A DNA stretch of 64,000 bases, taken from Glandiceps talaboti (lineage: Eukaryota > Hemichordata > Enteropneusta > Spengelidae). The stretch covers positions 22,566,809 to 22,630,808 of the forward strand of contig NC_135563.1 of assembly GCF_964340395.1 (NCBI RefSeq). The letters are read 5' to 3'. The position numbers were made by a program, and so were the translations under genes. This document shows, in pieces, positions 36,741-49,800 of this stretch (positions within the stretch are counted from its first letter, which is position 1; every line of letters starts with the position of its first letter). The notes under the pieces were generated by a model. The model had not been told where the DNA came from. It saw only the letters and a program-made list of their open reading frames with translations, and made no database searches.

Positions 36741-37730
36741 TCAATTGCATAAATTCCTTTATAGATTTACCAATGGTGCGTGTGGGAGTGGATCTCCCTT
36801 TCATAAATTCCTATATGGGGATTTTTCTCTAGACCAGTATCTGAATAATACAGTGCATGGCTAACAGTGACAGTAAGTGAGCACACCTTCTATTTCATTT
36901 CATTATCTAATGATGACACATATTGACATGCAACAGGTAGATTTCTGAAGAAAAAAAAGTCAGTTACAAAAGTGAATTGTTCATGAATGCTGTAACAGTT
37001 GTTTTGTACATGGTAAATCTTCTTGTGACGATACATGGTGAAATTAAAATGGTCGAACAGCAACTTTAAACAGTTCTAATAGTGAACTTCAAGTGTTCTA
37101 TCTGTTCTCCTTCTATCACTTGGCTACTATACTAGTTTGATGGTGTACATATTATGCCATTTACTTAAAAGTCCTTTGTTTTGTTAACTCTGTCTAAATA
37201 TATGTTTACAAATATTAACAGCAATTGGAAGAGATACTGGTCTTAGTACTCTATGGGGTGAATTTTCATAAAAATGGGAGAAGCATTTCATGAGTTATGA
37301 AGTATTTGGTTAATGAGATAAAACCTATGAACAGTACAGAACTTATTAAATTCTAGGATTTCAACATTACCACCATTTCCTGTAGATCTATCGAATTCTA
37401 CATTAGGAAAATAGAAATCTGTTATCACTTTGTTGTTCCTGACAACAATCAGTATCTTTTGGTATCATGATAGACTTGACAAGTGCATGTCATAATGCTA
37501 AAATTGATTGGTACAACACCCATTTACATAATTCCTGTCCTTCCTTGTGATAGGTTCACTTTACAATATTCACTGGTTGCTATGACAATCATTTGTATAT
37601 TGTTCTTAGTCTTGATGTGATAGGTTATTAGGTTAATCAACTGGTTGCTATGACAACAATTTGCATATTTTTCTTCGTCTTGTTATTAGATCTTTTTTAT
37701 TACTACATTGACAGTTTGTTACCATGGACA

Positions 37731-37868
37731 TCAACTGGTTGTCAAGACGACCATTTGCATGGTGTTCTTTTCTTTGTTGTGATAGGCTCTCCTGATGATA
37801 TCAACTGCCTGTGGGTGAGTGACATCTTTTAAAGATTTGCCTTCAACAGATACAATCTCATAACCAGC
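37731..37868 (-). CDS. PDZD7: PDZD7 exon r: end of PDZ3 and C-terminus
   Basis: [20 protein letters not shown] then [20 protein letters not shown], ending VLTTS and TGA. Aligns with vertebrate AGFELVAVDG...RRAYRNK. The protein ends soon after PDZ3, as in the family. Confidence 0.93.
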   Translation of the reverse strand, partial: AGYEIVSVEGKSLKDVTHPQAVDIIRRAYHNKEKNTMQMVVLTTS

Positions 37869-40800
37869 CTGTCAAGAGAAGTAAGCACAGAGAGTTAGTT
37901 ATGGACTAAACAATGTTTCCCACGGCAACCACAACTAGAGTATGTCAAGGTATATATCCACCAAAATATGTTATGGGCTATCATGTTACTACGGTAACCA
38001 TAAGTACATATTATGATGGGGTATCAGCAATCCACTGGGAATCAATTCTTTCAAAAACATCCATTTTCTTGCTCTCACTCAAAAATACGATAAAAAGTAG
38101 AATATTTATTGAAATACATTATTTACCCAAACATTCAAAATTACCGATTGAAATATTCCAGTATACTAGAAAACATAAATTATTAGTGTAATTATTGTAT
38201 TCTAACATTCAAACTACTTCTATCTGTGATATATAACACTACCAAAACAGTTGTAACTCTACCATCAACATGTTCTTGAAAAATTCACCAAAATTTCCCT
38301 GAGTCAGTTCTGTGTGTTCTAGTTAGTTCTACTTGTTCTGTACTCAGTAACCCATGTCAACAACTAAAGAAACAGGAAATCATCAGGCTCTGTGTTATTT
38401 CTCTTCTGGCACTATTTTTCTTCACAGTTTTGAATGTCAGCCCTCTAGCTATACATGTAATTATCACCTGACTCACTCGTTGTTTGATATGTTACTGTCC
38501 GGTAAACGTTATAGATTTATTAAAACCAAAACTGATTGTTTCAAAAACAGTTTTTATCCAACTGATGTTTGTATTGTAAATGAGTCATAATGCTGTTGCA
38601 CTGTCCTGTTTTTACTGAATGTATTCTTTATTTTTTTAGTAATCTGTAAATATTGTTGTTTGAAATTTTATTTTAACTCGATTTTTTCACAGAACCACTA
38701 CAAATTTCATTGTACAAATAGATATGATAATAAAGTATTATTAGTATTATTACTACTAAATAAATTAGTTATATCCCTTTTGGCACAAATTTTCTTCATA
38801 GTTTGAAATACCAGTTCTATAGCTATAATTAGTTTTACAACACATCAATACACAATCTAGAATCTATGTACCAGTCAAACTGTACACAAGATACAAGAAA
38901 ATGGCACGTGAAACAGGTTTTCATTGAAAGTCACGTGTATTTAAGGTACTAGAGTGGTCCTATCATGTTTTATCTAAAGTCAGTCAAAGAGAGATTTAAT
39001 GTTACACAAACCTTCAACTTTCCTATATCAGCAGCTGAGCCTCCTGGAAATACTCGTTCAATTTTCACAGACGGTTGATTTTTAGAATCTCTCCCTCCTG
39101 ATATACTTAAACCTGTTGAAGAATAAAGTTCAGTTTTTTATTGTAAAGTGACTGGAATGGTTCCTACACAGTAAACACCCTAAGCCATTGACACAGAAAT
39201 TTCTTATGATGCACTAACATTTAATCATTAATATTCCCCTATCCTTTACGATGTGGTGTGGTGTGGTGAATAACATTAAAACCCAGGTGTCATCATTCGT
39301 GACCAACAATAGCAAAAATTGTCTTTCATTAAAGGGTGTATTGTATCCTATTACCAATATATATATTAGATGAAACACAAAAAAGGACAATTTTACTATT
39401 CCTAATATGATACTTTGTTTTGTCAATTCAGCACTAAATTTCTGATATTTTGAAGCTATTTTCATCATCTGATGATGTTTTGTAGCTTTTTTTATATTCT
39501 GTAGTGCTTTTCATTCTGTTTGTGATAGCTTAAAGTTCAAAAGAATGATAAGTATTCAATAGTTAAATATTTCTAAATGACAGATAATTGCCAGACATAA
39601 AGAACTATGATCAAAGAAGTACAAAATTGAAGTTCAATCATGAAATTGGACTATATTAAAACTACTGTAGTAAACTTATTTTTTTCAATCTGACAACCAA
39701 CAATCTATTCACTGAAAATTGTTAAAATACCAATAATTAAACAATAAAACACCCCCTGGGAATGGTATACCAAGAGATTTTGACCAGTGAACAAAACCGA
39801 GTGGTATACCATTCCCAGGGGTGGTTTATTGCTATTATATTATACCAGAATATTGAAAATATCAGAAACAAGATAAGACGCAACATTTCCGGTTTCATTT
39901 GCACCCCCATCCCTGCACAGACTACAACGTTCATGGACGAACAGTGAACACCAAAATTTATATGCGTGCCAACTGTGCATTATCGCTCATTTTAGACCCG
40001 CTAGTTTGATGTCTAGACCAATCAGATCTCTCGCTTTGCGCACTCAATAGAGTGGTATAATATAATTAGACATATAACATGTTAATTAGAGGTCACTTTA
40101 AGCCATAAGTAGTACAAGAACAAGTTCAAATCATAGGTAACAATCTGAGCTGTTTTCTTACCTTGTAAAACAATCTGAACTGCCTTCTTACCTTGTATAA
40201 CAATCTGAACTGCTTTCTTACCTTAGGTAACAATCTGAACTGCCTTCTTACCTTGTATAACAATCTGAACTGCTTTCTTACCTTAGGTAACAATCTGAAC
40301 TGCCTTCTTACCTTGTATAACAATCTGAACTGCTTTCTTACCTTAGGTAACAATCTGAACTGCTTTCTTACCTTAGGTAACAATCTGAATTGCTTTCTTA
40401 CCTTAGGTAACAATCTGAACTGCCTTCCTACCTTGTATAACAATCTGAACTACTTTCTTACTTTACATAACAATCTGAACTGCCTTCTTACCTTGTATAA
40501 CAATCTGAACTGCTTTCTTACCTTAGGTAACAATCTGAACTGCCTTCTTACCTTGTATAACAATCTGAACTGCTTTCTTACCTTAGGTAACAATCTGAAC
40601 TGCTTTCTTACCTTAGGTAACAATCTGAATTGCTTTCTTACCTTAGGTAACAATCTGAACTGCCTTCCTACCTTGTATAACAATCTGAACTGCTTTCTTA
40701 CTTTACATAACAATCTGAACTGCTTTCTTACCTTACATAACAATCTGAACTGATTTCTTGTACAACAATCTGAGCTGCTTTCTTACCTTAGGTAACAATC

Positions 40801-43800
40801 TAAACTGCTTTTTTACCTTAGGTAACAATCTAAACAGCTTTTTTACCTTGTATAACAATCTGAACTGATTTCTTGTATAACAACCTGAACTGCTTTCTTA
40901 CTTTACATAACATCTGAACTGCTTTCTTACCTAGTGAAGTTTTACTTTTCTTAAGTTCAACAATGATTTCACGTGCAGAATCTGAAGATTTTTCTGGGTC
41001 ATTTATGTTTTCCTGCAGTGAACTTAGATCTTCATAATTAGGTGATGCTTCATTCCTGTTTTTCCTGTAGGAAGGCAGATTAAAGTGGCATAAGCAGAGT
41101 TTCTAAGCTTTTTTACTTACTTTGTGGACTGACTGTCTGAAATACTGGAATCAAAGCTAGGGTGTTATAGTTCAGAGGCTAGGGAAAGGAACAGTGTATC
41201 CTCTAAGCCAAGTTGACACACCACTGAAGCACAGAAATATCTAGTGAACCACCAAAATGTGATGTTCCCATATCTCTTACTATGTGTGACTGGTGAGAAG
41301 ACCTATCTGTCATCAATTTGATTAGACTGTAAGATACATCGTGCTGTTTTGCCCTCACTGGTGTGTGAGGGCGCCCCATCATGGTGTAGTACCTTACAGA
41401 CTACAATGTTATTGACAACAAAAATAGTACTGTTGTTTATTAGATGACACACTATAAATAGTATTCCAGCCCTAGATGTGTTTACATATCTTTTTAATTA
41501 GACACCACAGCATAAACCTGATCTGTATCAACAGAAAATGTACACTGTTGTACTCTTGTCTTACTATCTGTTGTTTGGAAGTAGTTGATAAAAATGAAGA
41601 TATGATTTTATACTGAGTAACACATAGATGAATAGCATGTTATGTGAATGTCTCCAAAGATGTTACAAATGAATGGAATAAAATGAGTAACTTTAGGGTT
41701 CACTCAGTCTGATCTGAAATGTACTAATGGTAAGAGTTCTTCTGGAGCCCAAAATCTTTGAATTTTTCAAGAGGAATGTGATAAGGTGTCCTGAGGAACT
41801 CTTAAGTGTGAGAATGATTAAAATGGACGATACTTACAAGATGCCTCTGACATTCCTGGGAGGTGTTGGAGGTGGTGAACTATGAACCTCGTATGTGACC
41901 TTTGCAATGGCCTTAGGTGATGGTGACTTAGCTTTCTTTTTACTGAAGTCAACAGTTGCATAGAGCTCTGAAATGTTATCTTGTGATACTTTGCTGTCAT
42001 TGGCTGATGCTATTGAAGCAATGCTTTGATTGGCTGATGAATCAGATGAGTTTGGCAAATTGATGGACATTGAACTTTCATTGGCTAATGAATCACGTGG
42101 TGTAGATGCAGCTGAACTTTGATTGGATGATACAGGTGATGGAACAATGCCAGTGTCAATGCCATTGGTTGTTAATGCTAGCTCATTAGTGACATGCTCA
42201 CTATCGTTTACACTCCTTTCATCTTCATCATTAATGTGATAAATTCCACTTCTGCTCCCTTCACTATCAAAAGAGTCTGTGTCTGAATCGTTCTCCTGTT
42301 TACCTTCATTCTCATCATCTGCATCACTGGACAGATCTAACTGCCCAATCTGATTGGCTGCAACTTCTAACTCTGTCTCCTGATTGGCCACCAGATTTTC
42401 CTCTGTCACTTGATTGGCCATTAGACTCACCTCTGTCTCTGGACTAATTGCTGAGATTTCAGCATATTCTGATTGTTCTATTTTCCTTATCAACACAACT
42501 CCTGAATTCTCGTCAACATCTTCTGTGTTTATTTCAACGTGTACTTTGTGAGAATGGGGACTTGACAACGGTGTACTTGCGACAGGTTCTGGTGTAGGGG
42601 ATCTCTTGGACTGTGGTGGGCCTATGACTGGCATGTGACTGTATGCAAGACCTTTCACAGGTTCTTGAGAACTCATTTCTTTTTGTTTCTTGACCTCAGC
42701 TTGCCTTTCTATCTTAAGTCTTTCTAGTTCTTCTCTGCGCCTTTTTTCTCTTTCGTACTGTTCCTGCTTTTTCAATGTGAAGGAACCGTTAAAACCTAAA
42801 AAGAAGAAAAAGAAAAAAAAAAAGCATTACACCACACACAAGCCAAGTTGCACATATTCAAACAAAAATATGGGCTTTCTACCCTGGTCATTTTGATGTA
42901 ATGTAAAGGATATTTCAAATCTCCTATTTATCTTCACTGGTTCCATTCATGCATAGCAATAAAACTATCTACACACTTAACTTTCATGACATTGACTTAG
43001 AAATTAAGGAAATATTGGAAATCAAGAAAACATATCCTTATGACATGACTACCAATACCATGCACAGCTGAGAAAGTTCCTCGTCTAATGTACACAACCC
43101 TTTTTAGAACACATGGAAGCTATGTAAAACATGCATATTGTGTAAAATTTTATTCTCAAAAAAAAAGCATGAACACATACCAGGTTTTGTAGCCAGTAAA
43201 GTTTTCTTAGGTTGTTCGTCAGTTGGTGACTGTAAGAGTTGTTCTTCTCCTGCCACTGTTTGATCTGATGAAAGTCAAATAATACATGTACATTTAGGAC
43301 ATATGCTAGTACACAATAATCCCAGCCTAATTCTTCCAGCTCCCACCCAGTTCCATAATACACTAGGTTTCTGTACAGTTATATTTCTGTGTACACTATA
43401 AAGGTAATAATGATGTCAAAATAATGTATTGCAATATTGTAACTTGAAGTAATGTGCCTAGATCATTGAAGAGTTTTACTTGTATTTTTTTAAATATATT
43501 TTCAACGAATTCTTTAATTTACAAATTTGCTGTCTTTCTTATTCACAAATTTTGTTAAATTCATCTTCGACATGTTCACTGCTCCTGCTGCCTTAGTGAC
43601 TTCTGTTAAGTTCTCATCAGGCCAAATCTAGGCCTCAGATAACACTCGACATGTATGATGGAACTGGGTGTAAGTGTGCCATAGAGGGCGCAATACTCAT
43701 GCAATGGGGAGTCAACTCAGACACAGAAGTACAAACTGGAAAGAAAATTCCTCTTGCTTCATGCACCTTTATCTCTATGTGGTATATCACACTTGATATA

Positions 43801-46800
43801 CAGGAGAAACCAAAGACTGGATGACATGAATGGAAAGTGATAAAAACCAATCATTAGCACCTTCAATGCACTTCAGTCCCTAACTCACCACTTTTATGAT
43901 AAATGACCTAAAAACTCTGGTCGTGTGCTGTACATCTTTGGAGGACATATGTTTGGGATGTTTACAGAGTTTGACACAAAAATTAACAATTTGATGGCTT
44001 TTTTTAAGCATCCAAAGATATATCTTAAAACATGATGGTCATCTATTAAGTCACATGACATTGTGCATCATGGGGTCCTCCACACAATGGAATTCTTACC
44101 AAGCAAGCATATCAGTACAAGAGCTCACATAAAACCAAGATATACCTTGGGATTACACATTTATGCTTGAAAAATCATGAAGTCTTTGTATTTAGTGTCA
44201 AACTCTTGTTCGTATATAAACATTCCAAAAGACATACATATCAAAGATGTGCAGTGAACGACCACTGAACTTTCAACATGATTACAATACATTGTATAAT
44301 TATGTATATGTATTCACTGACATAGTCAATACATAGTTATATACTGATGCCATTGTGTGATATTACAAGATACATACAGTATAGTTATACCACACACTTG
44401 GCATATGGTATGCCTGTGATTAGGCTGTAAGGTACGCTGTGATGGGGCGCCCTCACACAGCCAACCCCTTTCATGGATAGAGCGGGCCGGTGGGGGTGGA
44501 GTGAGATGGAGTATTTTACAGTCAAGCCTGTGATATGATAAGGGTGATACAGTGTAACATATGCTTGGTATGTATTACTGATATCAGGATGTCAAACATG
44601 GAGAAGAAACAGTAGAATAATTCTATGCCTAGTATGATAAACAGCCACATGACCCAATGATCTGTGATAGTAATGAAGATATTATGTCAGATACAAAACC
44701 CAAACCCTTAAATCATACATGATGAGTGGATGACAAAATAACATCATCCACAGATCTAGAGAGTCGGGCAAACATGATTTCTCAGCTATTAGACCAAGGA
44801 CATTTTTTAGAGTATGGACCAAGATGTGAGAAACCATGCAATCAATCTGCCATCCATATTTATCGATATCTGTACTATGCACATCAGAGGTACTTCAATG
44901 TTGGATGCATATGGTTCATCAAAAAACAACACACTGTTAAATCATGCAAGGATGTTTGGAGTGAGCATATTCATACAAAAATTCTTTACAATCACCTGTC
45001 TGGAAATGTACACGAGTACTCTGTATTCTGGTGTCTTTTATGTATACACGTTTCCAAAAAGCTACAAAGAGGCATGTTTTATTAATAAAACATAGAAAAC
45101 AGGAAATGAAAAACAAAGAATTCACAATAGTTGTGTTACCATCAGACTTACCTGTGTATTTTACTATAATCTGTGTATTTTACTATAATCTGTTGTGCCA
45201 CTAGAGGGTATTATTTTGTGTAACAGTCAAACACTGATTTGAAATTTAACAAAGCAAAGCTGAGTTGATAAGCTCGTTTTACACAAGTGAAATGATTTCA
45301 ATAAAACTTTGATTCAACTCTTCTTAGTGTCAATGTCAATGCATCCCATCAATGGTATTAAACATCATCTTAATCATCATCATAAACATTTTGATGGGAA
45401 ACCCTTGTACTTAGGTAGATTTTACCAAGTTACTGTCTTTAATATAAGCACTCAATGTGCACAGTCACACAACTGAATAACATTAATAATCTTGTCACTC
45501 ATTTTGAAGCACATTTTCACATCTCTTGAAGTGGTCCAGTGTGCCCTCTAATGATAGTCAAATTTTGTTGTTGTGAGTCAAAATGATAAAAACTTGGATT
45601 TCTTGTGAGTCACCACATAGTAAGAGATAGGAGAACACCAAATTCTGGTGCTTCACTAGGACTTGTGTGTGTCAGTGGCATGTCAAATTGGCTTAGAGGG
45701 CACACTGAAGTGGTCCATGTTTATAGGTGTTTGTCATCTGTGTGGACTACCTGACGTTTGTCAAAGTTAAATAAATAAAAATAAAATTTTAAAAAGGCGT
45801 GGGACCTCAAAATGTCTTCAGGTTACCTCCTGACAGCATGTCAATTGTTACTATCACATTCAAAAGCCACTTGCTACATTGTGTATATTGACCTAACTTA
45901 GTAAGTTGCCATTTCAGAATGTGCATTGTCATCCACAAATGACAGTATTTTCAAGAAGTTAGCAAAGAGATGCTATAAAATAATACTAACCATTTGGACC
46001 ATGGAGTTCTTCATATGCTTCAATTTCTCTTCTTGACACCATACTATCAAATCTACCAATGTCAGTTGGCATGATGATGGGCCTACAGATAAAAAAATAC
46101 ATTACTTAATCTCTACATATAAGATTATTCCATAGGCTGTGGCATGAACATCTAGTTGAGCTTTGGTTTTTCACTATCCTACATACATAAACATAACTTC
46201 TAATGATCTGAAGTAGGAACTAGGAGTGCCTGAGACAGGGTGTCTACATCTAAATGAGACAACTATAATCATATGAGTCAACTTTCTGGTGTTAGTAGTC
46301 TTTTTATCAACATCACAATAACTAAATATAGGGTAATAACTGCAGTAATTATAAGTACCATCACTGAGGAGTTCTGAGTGCTTACCTGATTTCTGTAAGA
46401 ACTAACATCACAATAACTAAATGTAGAGGTAACAACTGCAGTAATTATAAGTTCCATTACTACAGAGTACAGTGCTTACCTAATTTCTTTAAGAACTAAC
46501 ATAACAATAACTAAATATCGGGGTACATGTAACAACTGCAGTAATTATAAATTCCATTACTGAGGAGTTCTGAGTGCTTACCTGATTTCTTTAAGAACTA
46601 TGATTTTCTCTGATTTATCAAGAATAGCCAGTAGAGGATGAACCAACATCTCGATATCACCGCCTACCATGTACTAAAGAAGAAAAGATAACAAATATAA
46701 CAAGTGATTACTGGCATGAACCAAATAGAACAGTGAAGGGTAAAATCACATGGTATAGTTAGTATATGAAGAAGTCAATGAAGTGGGACTCAAGCAAATC

Positions 46801-49800
46801 ATACGCCCTACATGTGTAGGGTCTATCAGCAAATCTGGTAGTTCCTAAAAAACATATGTCACCAGAAATAATGTCAGTAGCATGTTCTGATTGGTTAAAA
46901 ATGAGTAACTGTGGAGGGTGAATAAACTGTGATATTATTTTCCATACCACATACAAGTATAGGACATATACCCAGTTTATGCAGACATGAAAACTTATAA
47001 AACTTATAACTCCTACCTATAGTAGAACTCTGATTTCTGTGCAAATGTTCTGATTGGTTAAAAATGCAACTTTTTTTCATGGAACACTGTGAAATGATGA
47101 CTTTCTCACAGGAGGTTTCAGTAGCGGGGTACTCTATTATCATAGCCCTCACTTCTGATCCAATACCTGATTCTAAACAACATTCCTAGTGGCCAAATTT
47201 TATAAATCTTTTTTTTTTCTTCTAAAAACTGGAATGTGGTATATTCAATTTGGTAAATTAAGATACAACTTTACAAGTAATATTATGACAAACTTCTGTT
47301 CTTACTCTCTTTACGTGTCTCAGAATAGCATTGACTTCATCTTCATTCTGTACATATTTCCTGGCTGAAGCCTCAATGGCTGGTAGTGCATGTTGACTTG
47401 ATGCTTGCTGCAGCATTATCTGTGTACCAGCACCATGAATGAATACACCTCGTTTCTTCCCTATGCTTCCATACGAATCCCTTGATGCTACAATGACAAA
47501 GTATGACAGGAATTTGTATATGTCTATACATAGCCTTTAACAAATGTCTTATCTGGCAAGCAAAGACGTGCCACATTCTGTGTCCGATTTACAATCAACA
47601 AAAACTAACACATCCATCTAATCTGTTTAAGTAACAGGTGGGCACTATCTGATTGCAAATACAAACCATGAGTGCATACTTCAAAAGCCTTGCTCACTGC
47701 TGATTCCAGTATTTAACTGTTTATAGTATCAATCTGATTGTACCAAGCCATCATGATTTAATAGTTGGACAGTAATATTCATTGGCTGAATGTAGCCCTT
47801 AACAGATATGTTTGATCATTAAAGGGGAACGCCACTCCATGAAATAAAGGTATTCTCATAAACTTTGGGTTCTGGAGAGTTATTTCACGATTTCACGTCA
47901 TGTAAATTTTAAGCAATTGATAAGAAACACCAAATTGAAACTCTATTTTATTTCTTTTGTTCTCAAACCAGTCCACCATTGCCACATTGGTCTTAGCAGA
48001 TGTACATATTCATTAAACGCACACTGAATATTCATGACTCCTAAGTGTTTATTAGCTTTTATAGATAAAGTCGTGAATATTCAGTGTGCATCTAATAAAT
48101 ATGTAAGTCTGCAAAGTTACATGCAGCACGGTGGACCAGTCAGAACAATAGAGTTTCAATTTGGTGTTTCTCGACAATTGTGCAAACTCTGAAATTATGA
48201 AATGACAGAACTCAAAGTTTGTGAAAATACATCTATTTCCCAGTTTGGAGTTCCCCTTTAAAACTGCATGCAAACAATTTTGATTTCTGCAGCTACAGTA
48301 TTAAGATAAAAAATATTTGAAAAAGGCAAAGATTGGTATAACATCTCCTACCTGTACTTTCCTGCCTTACAGGTCTTGCTTCTCCGTTTGACTCTCTGAC
48401 AGCACTGACAACAATGTCTTGTTCTCTGTTGATTTCATCAGAAAGTTCATACTCCATATCTACAGCAGTATCTTCAATCGCTACAGGAGTTGGTTCGGAT
48501 GTCTCAATTTTGTCATCTGTGTTTTTTGAAGACTTCATGAAACTACCCAGACCCAGCCTTGTTTTAGGTTTAGTTGTACTTGAACCTGTATGGAAGTCGA
48601 TATTTTGTGAAAACTGGCTCAGAATTACCTCTCTCTATTGCCATTATTATGACTCATACAGAGTTGTTGTACACAGGTAATTACACTCTGCAAGGCAGCA
48701 TACACTCATGGCTGTGTACTTGTTTCATAATCACAGTTTTTCAATTTCAATTTCACTATTATTAATCTCTTCCCTTGAAGTTAAAGCATTCAAAGGTAAA
48801 TGTTAGCATGTGTGGTACAGTTGGTGGATGTCAGCCTGGGTAGCACTGTTGGTAGTGCATCCATCTAGCGATCGGAGAGTCCCAGGTTTGAGTCCCAGCT
48901 CTGACCAAATTTACTCCTTCTCATTTTAATACTATACAAAACTCAAAACAATTACAAGCTACCATTAATCCAGCTAACAAACTCATCAATTATAGAGTTC
49001 CTGATATACTCTTCTCCAACACCAAAATGAACTTTACAGTAGTTGAAAGATGTTCCAACATAAAGGTATTGACACAGCTTCAGAAGCAAAACTTTGCCAA
49101 TGTCATTTAGGCAATGTTGGAGTGTCATGGAATCCAAAGGGTATGGATGTTGTCATCTTAACAAGCAAACACAACTAGGCACCTGATTGGGCATTGAAGA
49201 CAGCCAATTGGGTTAGTTGTTTGGGATATGCTAACACACACAGCTTTCAATGCTTCAACTTCAAGGGATAGGATGAAAGATAGTGGTGTTGACACCCCTC
49301 TTGATTATTCAAGATAGGATGTGTACTGTGTATTTTGGATAGTTAACTTGGTGGTCAACAAAATGAGTATCATTTTCACAGTCACAAAATTAATGACAAA
49401 TACTGTAAACTTATTTATAAGTTCCTTTCCTGCAAAAAGAAAACTAGTAACTTCTTGTAAATGACTGGTTATGATATTAAATGAGATGGTATGAAAATAT
49501 GATTTGCTGTAGCTTTGTCCTTATTAAAATGTGTGTCCAATGTTTACAGTTTATGATGTTCTTGTTGCACAATAACTATGAATTTCACTTGAAAGAAAGA
49601 GGATAGGAGTATGGTATTGACGGCAATTGTAAGTTTGCTGCAGAATGTAGACAAATTGTGCTTGAATGAAGTACCAAATAAGAGTTGTGAAATTCAGATA
49701 ATTTTATGTCAGAAAATGAGAGAACTTTTCATTGGTATGATCGTCCCCTCTATGGTAAGGATGCACTGATGGAAATCAATTCAGAAAAGATTCTAATCAT

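Larger units (their letters stand above)
33090..37730. other. No gene seen; 3' flank of PDZD7
   Basis: AT-rich sequence between the receptor cluster and the PDZD7 stop codon, presumed to include the PDZD7 3' UTR. AATAAA on the minus strand at 37696-37701, only 30 bases after the stop, is one poly(A) candidate among several. Open frames here (for example 36258-36623 minus) show no family resemblance. Two local tandem duplications and one SINE-like tail are listed separately. Confidence 0.5.

Noticed and set aside
40193-40753. 186-codon open frame (and minus-strand frames of 97-105 codons)
   Set aside because: It is the 30-bp minisatellite read in frame; the period is a multiple of three, so stops are avoided by chance in several frames.
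40141-40931. CRISPR-like array
   Set aside because: No spacers; contiguous 30-bp tandem repeats extending from a splice donor.
48830-48907. Functional tRNA gene
   Set aside because: T stem and acceptor stem are poorly paired; better explained as a SINE head.
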